Shown here: positions 8,143 to 14,513 of the stretch, one piece after another | Layout of the letters: every line of letters begins with the position of its first letter | Numbering within the stretch: the first letter of the stretch is position 1 | Assembly: GCA_949288455.1 (NCBI GenBank) | Contig: CASEKF010000020.1 | Coordinates: forward strand, 1-15,794 | DNA length: 15,794 nucleotides | Reading direction: 5' to 3' | DNA from: an uncultured bacterium | GTDB taxonomy: Bacteria; Vulcanimicrobiota; CADAWZ01 | Notes under the pieces: model-generated | The model's database searches: none | The model's input: only the letters and a program-made list of their open reading frames with translations | What the model was told of the DNA's origin: nothing | Program-made: the position numbers and the translations under genes

Positions 8143-8198
8143 AGTAAAAAAAAGATCCGCAGTCGAGGACGTTTTGCGGATCTTTTTTTTACTTTATT
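8138..8198. terminator. Bidirectional terminator between rny and the converging peptidase gene
   Basis: A perfect 24-bp inverted repeat (8138-8161 with 8175-8198) surrounds a 13-base loop. Its core is GATCCGCA/TGCGGATC flanked by eight As and eight Ts, so a stable stem followed by a T-run forms on both strands. The arms reach into the stop codon of rny (8140-8142) and touch the stop codon of the minus-strand peptidase gene (8198-8200), so one element serves both genes. Confidence 0.92.
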
Positions 8199-10231
8199 CA
8201 ATATCGGCGCGACCATTTTTCCGAAGGCAATTTTGTAACCGCTCCGTTAGAAACATAGTAATAGACTTTATCGTATATAGCGCAAGGAGCAACGGTTTCA
8301 TTATTAGCGAAATTAGCGTTAAACCAAGCGTCCACAGGCTTTTGCCCGGACAAAAAATATTTTAAAAAAGCTTTGGCGACTCGAGTGTCAAAAGCGTTGG
8401 GCGGTTTTCCTTCAAACGTCGACCAGTTATAGCCCAAAAGCGATACGGACGGGCCGGAAGCCTGTTCCCAATATTCTCCGGGAGAATAATTGGAAACTCC
8501 TAAATCGGTAAATTTTCTTTTATGTAAATTCATAATATCAAACGCCGAGCAAGACGAAAAAACGACGACTTCAAGACCTTCGTTCCAATCGCCTTTTTCC
8601 ATATAAACGTCAGGATAAAAATAATCGTTCCCCGTATATATGCTTCCGTCTCCCCACCCATGGCCTGAATAATAAAAAAGAGAGGCTTGATTTTTCATCA
8701 TACATTTAGCCGAAAGGCCCGCAGCTGAAAAAATAAGTTTTTCCATTCCTCCGCTTATAATGAAATCTCTGAAAAATAGATCTTTGCCCGGAAACTCTTC
8801 GTCGTAATAATTAAACTCTCCCCTTGGCCGCCAGCCTCTTCGCTTCAAAATAGCCGACAAATTTTCAGAGTCTTCAGGATAAGTCACGTCGAAAAAAGCA
8901 AAACTTTTAACTCCGTCGATCTCAGGACCGAACGCTAAAAAAGCGTCGGGAGACGAAACTGTAGAAACTCCGGCTTTGATATGTCCTTCAAATTCGCCCG
9001 ATTTATTTTTAAAAAGAGAAACTTTAACCGGATTTCTTATATCTGAAGAGATAAAAGCCTCTCTTACCTCAGCATTGCCTTCCGGAATAACAAAAATCTT
9101 AAAAGTATCTTCTCCGCGCCTCATATAAATTCTATTTAAAGCGTAAGATAAAGCTATTGGAAAAGAGACATGTTCGTAAGGAAGATTCAACTTTTCATCC
9201 TGAGATTTCTTATTAAATTTTTGAACTCTAGAATCGGCTATAATCTCTCCGGACGAATTTGCCACGTAAAGTCTAGGATAGGGTTTGACTATCGTTTCAT
9301 GTTTAAAGGTCGGAAGACGCACTCCCCCGTCGCCGGAGAAGATTAAAACATCTGTCTCAGTCGTATAAGTTCCGGGTTCCGAAAGGATTCCAAGACTATT
9401 GATTCCGTCCCATTCCAAAAAATTTTTGCCGCTGTCAGACGAACCGTAGATAATTTTTTCGACTATTTTCTTGTCTCCCCTATCCTTTATAAAAGCCGTG
9501 CGCCAACAATAACGCAAACTAGAAATATTGAAAAATGATTCCTTAAATCGATTAAAAATTTCCCGTACATTTTGAAAATCGTCAGAAAAAACGACGTAAG
9601 GAATATTTAAAGACATATCGGCTCCGGATACCGAAACCATATCTATATTCGTTCCCTTATGCAGAAAAGACAATGGGATCACGCTAATTATACCGGCAGA
9701 ATCCAAAGGTTCTCCGTCGTAAACGCCTTTATTAGGGCCTTTGCTAATTTTTCTGGAGAATCGCGAATAACCGTCTGAAAACGTTCTGTATTCCCAATCA
9801 ATAAAAACCGCCAGCTCATCGCCGGACGCAGATACCGAATGAGTCAAAATCGTTTTCCCTTCTTCGTTGCTAAAGCGCGCCTTTTCCGCGATAACCACGG
9901 CGATATCTGTCGAATATATCTTTCCTGAAGCCGTTAGAGGAATATATTCGAGATCAGGCTTATCCCGAAAAGACGTTCTTGAATCTCTAAGAACAAATAT
10001 GCCCGGTCCGGGATAATCTAAATTGTCAAGTTGAACTAAATCGTCGGCATACATAGACTGGGATTTGAAATTAAACCTTGCCCTTTCTCCGTTCTCAAGA
10101 TAAGAATCAGCCGTAACCGAATATGGAAAGACCGAAGCGACAGATACGCCAACAAAGCCTATGACTAGAAATAAACGCAAAATATACAAAAAAGGACGCG
10201 ATTTAAAATATTTATTAAACTCTCTTTTCAT
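8198..10231 (-). CDS. Secreted caspase/gingipain-fold cysteine peptidase-like protein
   Basis: A large exported protein with a C-terminal clan-CD (caspase/gingipain-like) peptidase domain. With the ATG at 10231 it has 677 aa; that start is preferred because AAGGA lies 9 bases upstream, while the ATG six codons earlier (10249) has no proper site. A basic N-terminus and hydrophobic stretch (ILRLFLVIGFVGVSVASVF) form a signal peptide or anchor. The middle is beta-rich and includes a FlgD-type Ig segment (LEWDGINSLGILSEPGTY). The probable catalytic pair is H524 in YYSGHGWGDG and C561 in VVVFSSCSAF, 37 residues apart, each after a hydrophobic strand, as the clan requires. It most likely acts outside the cytoplasm. 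Substrate, activation and exact family (C25-like or a DUF of this fold) cannot be told from sequence alone. It is a single-gene unit with a terminator on each side. Confidence 0.75.
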   Translation of the reverse strand: MKREFNKYFKSRPFLYILRLFLVIGFVGVSVASVFPYSVTADSYLENGERARFNFKSQSMYADDLVQLDNLDYPGPGIFVLRDSRTSFRDKPDLEYIPLTASGKIYSTDIAVVIAEKARFSNEEGKTILTHSVSASGDELAVFIDWEYRTFSDGYSRFSRKISKGPNKGVYDGEPLDSAGIISVIPLSFLHKGTNIDMVSVSGADMSLNIPYVVFSDDFQNVREIFNRFKESFFNISSLRYCWRTAFIKDRGDKKIVEKIIYGSSDSGKNFLEWDGINSLGILSEPGTYTTETDVLIFSGDGGVRLPTFKHETIVKPYPRLYVANSSGEIIADSRVQKFNKKSQDEKLNLPYEHVSFPIALSYALNRIYMRRGEDTFKIFVIPEGNAEVREAFISSDIRNPVKVSLFKNKSGEFEGHIKAGVSTVSSPDAFLAFGPEIDGVKSFAFFDVTYPEDSENLSAILKRRGWRPRGEFNYYDEEFPGKDLFFRDFIISGGMEKLIFSAAGLSAKCMMKNQASLFYYSGHGWGDGSIYTGNDYFYPDVYMEKGDWNEGLEVVVFSSCSAFDIMNLHKRKFTDLGVSNYSPGEYWEQASGPSVSLLGYNWSTFEGKPPNAFDTRVAKAFLKYFLSGQKPVDAWFNANFANNETVAPCAIYDKVYYYVSNGAVTKLPSEKWSRRY

Positions 10232-10346
10232 TGAAACGGTTCCTTCCATATCTCTTAGCAGAATTAACTTAAACGAAGATTATCTATATTAAACATAAAT
10301 TTTGCGCATAAATCGCAACTTTACGACTCAAAAATATAAAAATACT

Positions 10347-10367
10347 TTATGCGCCGCATAATTTTTT
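10347..10367. other. Palindrome upstream of the peptidase gene
   Basis: TTATGCG (10347-10353) and CGCATAA (10355-10361) form a nearly perfect palindrome with a single central base, followed on the plus strand by TTTTTT. The related sequence TTTGCGCATAAA recurs about 60 bases closer to the gene (10301-10312). It lies roughly 120 bases before the peptidase start and could be an operator for a dimeric regulator; as a plus-strand terminator it would have no gene to serve. Confidence 0.3.
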
Positions 10368-10401
10368 CCTGTTATAACGAACGATAAACGGTTAAACCTA
10401 A

Positions 10402-10438
10402 AAAAAAACGCCTGGTAAAATTTACCGGACGTTTTTTT
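10402..10438 (-). terminator. Terminator after the CsgG-domain gene
   Basis: An interrupted stem (AAAAAAACG with CGTTTTTTT outside, TGGTAAA with TTTACCG inside) lies 10 bases after the stop of the minus-strand CsgG gene. Read on the minus strand it is followed by a run of nine Ts. The arms also give a T-run on the plus strand, but no plus-strand gene ends here. Confidence 0.75.
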
Positions 10439-10447
10439 ATGTTATAT

Positions 10448-11410
10448 CTATTTATTTACGGCGTAATCGTTCGCCTCTATATCTTCTCCGCCTGAAATTA
10501 TTTGACATTCGGCAGCCGAATCGTCGATATTTAATACCTTAACCTCTCCTACGGTCTGAGAAATAGTTCTCATCTGTCCGCTCCTTGGGTCCTTGATTTG
10601 TTTCTGTTTAAATATTTTAAATATCATATTCCTTGATACTCTGTCTTTAGACGTAAAATTTAAAAATACTTTATCTCCATCCTTATATAATACGTATCCC
10701 TCAAGCTTAGGCTTGGGAGCCGTCTCCTTAAATTGCGCGCTAGATAAATTACTGGCCAATTCGCCCGCGACGTCATAAATGCCCTTTCCTAATCCGGAGC
10801 TAGGAAGTTCTCCTCCTTGTCCGCCGATAGCGTAACCTTTATAAAATCCTTCTAGTCCGCTTGAACCCGTTCCAATTTCTTTTCTTGCCGAAGAAGTATA
10901 GACTATCAAGCCGGTATCGGTATCGACTACCCTAATCTCGCAAGAAATTCTCACTACGTCGCTCGACTTGCCTCCCAAGCCAAGTCTGGAACCGCTTATG
11001 GGAAGTCTAATAGATCCTCTTGAACCGACGCTGGTAAGGTTAAACTCAGTTACTGTCCCAAGAACAATATATTTGGCTCCTATTAGCTTTCCCACCTCTG
11101 CCGCAGTTTCGGGAGTAACGTCGCCTGAAGCTCCTAAATTTTGTTCCTGAAGAACTACGTCTAAACTTTCACGCTCAACGACAAGAAACTTCGACGAGTT
11201 GGCAAGCCTCGAAGTTAATGCCGCCGAAATGGCGTCTCCAGGCTGAAAATTAGACCCCCAAGAATAAGACGACCACCAATTAGAAACGTTCCTTGCGGAA
11301 TCAAAATTCATAATAGCGATCCGTTTTTCAGAACCTGACTGAGCTAAAATCTGCATTGGAATGCAAACTAAAGCCGTCAGTAAAAAGATAGAGAAAAACT
11401 TTCGTATCAT
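10448..11410 (-). CDS. Exported CsgG-domain protein
   Basis: A 320-aa exported protein. Residues 1-23 are a signal peptide ending in ILAQ; the cysteine at 16 is not in a good lipobox, so signal peptidase I cleavage after A23 is more likely than lipidation. Residues about 29-220 match the CsgG/curli-assembly domain: RIAIMNFDSA, ISAALTSRLANSSKFLVVER, VGKLIGAKYIVLGTVTEF and the VDTDTGLIVYTSSA strand. The C-terminal part (about 235-318) resembles the small beta domain with the pattern KDPRSGQ...GEVKV seen at the end of FlgT-like proteins. Such proteins usually sit in the periplasm or on the outer membrane. No curli genes are near, so a curli role is not implied. GGAGG (complement of 11421-11425) lies 10 bases before the ATG. 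It is followed by its own terminator. Confidence 0.8.
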   Translation of the reverse strand: MIRKFFSIFLLTALVCIPMQILAQSGSEKRIAIMNFDSARNVSNWWSSYSWGSNFQPGDAISAALTSRLANSSKFLVVERESLDVVLQEQNLGASGDVTPETAAEVGKLIGAKYIVLGTVTEFNLTSVGSRGSIRLPISGSRLGLGGKSSDVVRISCEIRVVDTDTGLIVYTSSARKEIGTGSSGLEGFYKGYAIGGQGGELPSSGLGKGIYDVAGELASNLSSAQFKETAPKPKLEGYVLYKDGDKVFLNFTSKDRVSRNMIFKIFKQKQIKDPRSGQMRTISQTVGEVKVLNIDDSAAECQIISGGEDIEANDYAVNK

Positions 11411-11643
11411 AACAGATATGCCTCCACAATTATCTTTTTAAAAATTATCAATCTTTAATTGTACTTTGACGAAAACAATTTAATACCTTTAATTTTTTTT
11501 TCATTATTCAAAATAAAAGAATTCGAAAGCATATGAAAATTTTTAAATATAGATAAAGCCTCTTTCTAAACATAAAAGGGAAGGATTTTTATTAAGTCGC
11601 GAAAAACACTTTAGTATATGCAGACCAAAGGAAAATAGAAAAA

Positions 11644-12684
11644 ATGAAATGTAATTTTGAACCTATTTTAATAGGCAGCTTTCCTCATACAAATTCAAAA
11701 CAAATTACGAGCCTAATCATCCGAACGCTGACAAAATATCCTATGTGGGCTCAGCTCCCCAATAAAAGCTTTAAAGAAAGCATGTACGTTCAATATTCCG
11801 AAGGCATTCCGTTTTTCAGTATCAACGAGAGCGAAACACATATAAGTTTCTCAAATCCTGAGAACGATCCTGAAACGTTAATGGAATTTATTGAAAGTGC
11901 GGAAAATAAAAATAAAAATAAATTTGCTATATCCGAATCGTTCGCTTCCGGATTATACGAATTTTACCAAAACAAAAATAACCTCTCTTCTGAAATAGAA
12001 GCCGTAAAAGGACATATAACAGGCCCTTTCAGCTTTGCTCTTGCCGTTCCGGACGAAAACAAAAGAGCTTCTTGGTTTGATCTAAACCTGAGAGACATAA
12101 TTAAAACCGGCTTAACTATGAAGGCGTTATGGCAGATAGAATTTTTAAAGCAAATATACGACGAAGTCGTACTATTTATTGACGAACCTTACCTGGCAAG
12201 CGTAGGTTCCGGTATGACGGCTATAGATAAAAATGAAGTTAAAGAAGAAATCGCTTCATTTATAACAAATATAAAAAGCGAATACCCCGATATAACTGCG
12301 GGCGTTCATTGTTGCGGAAACACCGACTGGTCTATTATTCTTGATTCTCCCGCCGATATTTTAAGTTACGACGCGTATACGTATGGAGAGTCCATACTAA
12401 GTTACAAAGAAGACCTAATGAAATTTATAAAACGCGGAGGAAAAATCGCCTGGGGAATTATTCCGACGTCGCAGATTATAAACGGTTTAAGCGAAGCGGA
12501 TATCATCTCTCAATTGACGATATTGCTAAAAGAGATGGAAAAGGCAGGATTCGGCAAAGAAGAAATTAGAAATTTCTCTTTAATATCTCCGGCATGCGGA
12601 ACAGGCAGTCTAACCGAATCAGAGGCTGAAAAAATTTTACTTATAACGAAAAAAACGTCGCAAATTATGCAAACGTCGGTATAA
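11644..12684 (+). CDS. Core methionine synthase-like protein (MetE C-terminal/UroD fold)
   Basis: A 346-aa TIM-barrel protein related to the catalytic domain of cobalamin-independent methionine synthase, without the N-terminal folate-binding half of MetE. The opening (PILIGSFPHTNSKQ) and WAQLPNKSF...YVQYSEGIPF segment are typical of the short family in anaerobes. The predicted zinc ligands are H222 and C224 (GVHCCGN) and C318 (SPACGTGS); D243 (ILSYDAY) stands where MetE has glutamate. Core enzymes of this kind (the Mes families) take methyl from a corrinoid protein rather than folate, so a role in methyl transfer to homocysteine is plausible but not proven. AAAGGA at 11627-11632 serves the ATG. 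It stands alone and diverges from the CsgG gene; no SAM or cobalamin riboswitch was recognised in the 233-base leader region, which is AT-rich. Confidence 0.75.
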   Translation: MKCNFEPILIGSFPHTNSKQITSLIIRTLTKYPMWAQLPNKSFKESMYVQYSEGIPFFSINESETHISFSNPENDPETLMEFIESAENKNKNKFAISESFASGLYEFYQNKNNLSSEIEAVKGHITGPFSFALAVPDENKRASWFDLNLRDIIKTGLTMKALWQIEFLKQIYDEVVLFIDEPYLASVGSGMTAIDKNEVKEEIASFITNIKSEYPDITAGVHCCGNTDWSIILDSPADILSYDAYTYGESILSYKEDLMKFIKRGGKIAWGIIPTSQIINGLSEADIISQLTILLKEMEKAGFGKEEIRNFSLISPACGTGSLTESEAEKILLITKKTSQIMQTSV

Positions 12685-12720
12685 AAACAATTTTAAAGAT
12701 ACGATTTATCGATTTCAAAA

Positions 12721-12942
12721 CGCGAGTCCGCGAGAGGAAAGCGAGATTCCCAACTTTCCTAAACTTCGCGTAGGTTTATTTTAAACAAAATGCGCTTGTT
12801 TGCCGCTACGCGAAAAAATTTTTGAACAAAGCCGATAGATTTTTACTAATACGAACTTACTCGGGACATTTTAGTCGATTAAATTTAACGGGCGGCTAAA
12901 ATATATTGAAGCGTCTTAAGGACTTCTCATGAAAATTGAGAA
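12721..12942. other. Hairpin-rich gene-free gap after the methionine synthase-like gene
   Basis: The 325 bases between the converging genes (12685-13009) contain no credible reading frame but at least five local helices. These are CGCG/CGCG (12721-12732), AGGAAAG/CTTTCCT (12735-12741 with 12754-12760), TTCGCGTAG/CTACGCGAA (12765-12773 with 12806-12814, with AAACAA/TTGTTT nested inside), ATTTTAGTCG/CGGCTAAAAT (12868-12877 with 12893-12902, one G-U type pair) and TTCTCA/TGAGAA (12924-12929 with 12937-12942). The first 100 bases are GC-richer than the surroundings. It may be a structured 3' region, a small RNA on either strand, or worn repeats. Confidence 0.35.
12765..12824 (+). terminator. Possible terminator of the methionine synthase-like gene
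   Basis: The nested hairpin with a 9-bp outer stem (12765-12773 with 12806-12814) is followed by AAAA and then TTTTT (12819-12823), about 80-140 bases after the stop codon. The T-run is offset from the stem by four As, so the fit to a standard terminator is imperfect. Confidence 0.35.
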
Positions 12943-13009
12943 ACGTCGCAAGATTTATATCCTCTATATCGGGGACCTAAAACGCAACAAATCAGTTTAT
13001 TCTTAGGCG

Positions 13010-13849
13010 TCATTTTAACGCTCCCGGAAGAGGAACCCGAAAAACGTAACCGTTAACGTTTAATATATACTCTTCCGCGGAATCTGATTTTGCATTATCC
13101 TTTCCGGTCGACCTTGCTCCGGCAAGATTTGTTTTTCCGGTCGCGTAATCTATGTCTACTCCCGGCTGAACATTATAGCAATAAACGTTAAAAGACAAAG
13201 ACTTCCCTTCGTCCTCCACGCTGGCCGCCTCTATCTGAACTCCGGATGCGACCAGATTTGTCCCTTGAAAAACAGGAGTAGCCCTATAGAGCACATGTCC
13301 TCCGGTTTCCTTTACATAATCCGCCACCATATTCTCAAATGAAAGCATACCTTCTATGTTCATATAACGAGTTCCGGTAATCAAGTTTTTTTCATTGGCA
13401 TTTTCTCCTGTCAATTGAAAACCTATTAAATGACATCTATTATACATATATTTGCCGTCTACGAAATCATATTTTACCGTTTGCCAGCCGCTTGGCTTAA
13501 TCATGCCTATAGACTCCCGCTTTTTTACAGGCATAAGCTCTCTGCATATATTTGCCGAAGCTACTCCGCAACGTCCTAATTCGTCGAGAGGACTGTAAAA
13601 CTCGTATGTTTCCCTCTCGAAATCCTCTTCTGAAAACGAGGGCTTATTATTATTCAAAACGACGTAAGGATAACCGGAAAAAGGAGGTATGTCATTTACG
13701 CTTATATTATTTTGCCTGGTTCCCGATCCAAATTCCCGTACGCTCTGAAACGAAGGGAAACGGGAAATGTCTGAAGATCTGGAAGTTAAGAATAAATAGG
13801 CAATCAAGCATGCCGATAAGACGGCGAACAACTTTTTTAACGAAATCAC
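13010..13849 (-). CDS. Exported DNA/RNA non-specific endonuclease
   Basis: A 279-aa nuclease of the DNA/RNA non-specific (beta-beta-alpha metal) family, the group that includes streptococcal-type secreted and DNA-entry nucleases. An N-terminal hydrophobic segment (LFAVLSACLIAYLFLTS) exports or anchors it. The active-site region is YNRCHLIGFQLTGENANEKN with catalytic H140 and N155 as the likely metal ligand, followed by LITGTRYMN. The usual D/N-R-G-H motif reads N-R-C-H here. The start is GTG, supported by a strong GGAGGAGGT 10 bases upstream. Its GTG overlaps the TGA of the preceding small gene, so the two are translationally coupled. It could degrade external nucleic acid for nutrients or take part in DNA uptake; the sequence does not decide. 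Confidence 0.85.
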   Translation of the reverse strand: MISLKKLFAVLSACLIAYLFLTSRSSDISRFPSFQSVREFGSGTRQNNISVNDIPPFSGYPYVVLNNNKPSFSEEDFERETYEFYSPLDELGRCGVASANICRELMPVKKRESIGMIKPSGWQTVKYDFVDGKYMYNRCHLIGFQLTGENANEKNLITGTRYMNIEGMLSFENMVADYVKETGGHVLYRATPVFQGTNLVASGVQIEAASVEDEGKSLSFNVYCYNVQPGVDIDYATGKTNLAGARSTGKDNAKSDSAEEYILNVNGYVFRVPLPGALK

Positions 13850-14256
13850 AAAAGATAGACCTCCTCCGTAATATGGTCATGCGAATAGCCTCTAAACTCT
13901 CGCATGTCAACTCTTTTCCATCCTGATTTTTTAAGTTCTATCGAAAAAAACACGTCGGCAGGATACAGTCTATTCCACTTAAATAAAATAATCTTCCGAA
14001 TCTTATCTTCAAACGAACGCGGGTCTGAAAGCTCTACGAAACAAAAATCGTCTCGTTCGGCTTTAAACAAAAAATCGTCCCCGGCGATTATATTTACATT
14101 TGCTTCGGTAAACTGCGATTTTGAATAATAGCTCATCCTCAATATACTATTTCGGGATATTTCGCAAATACGTTTCCTTACTTCTCGATCTTGACTCTGC
14201 CGCCTTCGATTAAAAGCCATGCCGTTTTTATCGTCTACGCAAACTATCAAATTCAT
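13846..14256 (-). CDS. Small conserved protein coupled to the endonuclease
   Basis: A 136-aa soluble protein without signal peptide. The opening (NLIVCVDDKNGMAFNRRRQS) followed by DREVRKRI is, from memory, the signature of small proteins common in gut Clostridia that databases often label ribonuclease Z although they lack the metallo-beta-lactamase histidines; I see no such motif here either. Its function is unknown to me. The ATG at 14256 is preferred over the TTG at 14271 because it gives the family-like N-terminus; its ribosome binding site is weak. The stop overlaps the GTG of the endonuclease gene, so the two act as one unit, and I believe the pairing also occurs in Clostridia. That would fit transfer between gut bacteria, as inference. 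Confidence 0.65.
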   Translation of the reverse strand: MNLIVCVDDKNGMAFNRRRQSQDREVRKRICEISRNSILRMSYYSKSQFTEANVNIIAGDDFLFKAERDDFCFVELSDPRSFEDKIRKIILFKWNRLYPADVFFSIELKKSGWKRVDMREFRGYSHDHITEEVYLL

Positions 14257-14513
14257 ATTTTTAGATCTCAAGGATTTTTTTTTAACGATTGTTTCTATAT
14301 ACTTCCTATGTTTAAGAATATATAATTGCCTTTCTGAATAATCTTTTTCTATTTCAAAGGAAAAGACTTGATTTCCTTGTTTATGTAAAAACGAACGGAT
14401 CGTCTAAAACAAAACCTTTCGTTAACAAAAAAAGTTTTCTTTCAACATAATTTAAATATTTCCGCAATATTTGAGCAATATAATAACGGTAAAGTATTTT
14501 CAGGAGGATAAAA

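Noticed and set aside
8132-8365. 77-aa plus-strand reading frame after rny
   Set aside because: It begins inside rny, runs through the terminator palindrome and is antisense to the peptidase gene; no sign of real coding.
11411-11643. SAM or cobalamin riboswitch before the methionine synthase-like gene
   Set aside because: The region is AT-rich with only a weak AATTGT/ACAATT pairing and none of the conserved riboswitch cores.
12731-12760. GAGGAAAG resembling the RNase P conserved region
   Set aside because: The invariant continuation GUCCGGGC and the distal ACAGAA/CGGCUUA elements are absent, and AGGAAAG simply pairs with CTTTCCT nearby.
13552-13926. 124-aa plus-strand reading frame opposite the nuclease gene
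   Set aside because: It lies opposite the end and start of two real genes, has no ribosome binding site and a composition typical of an antisense shadow.
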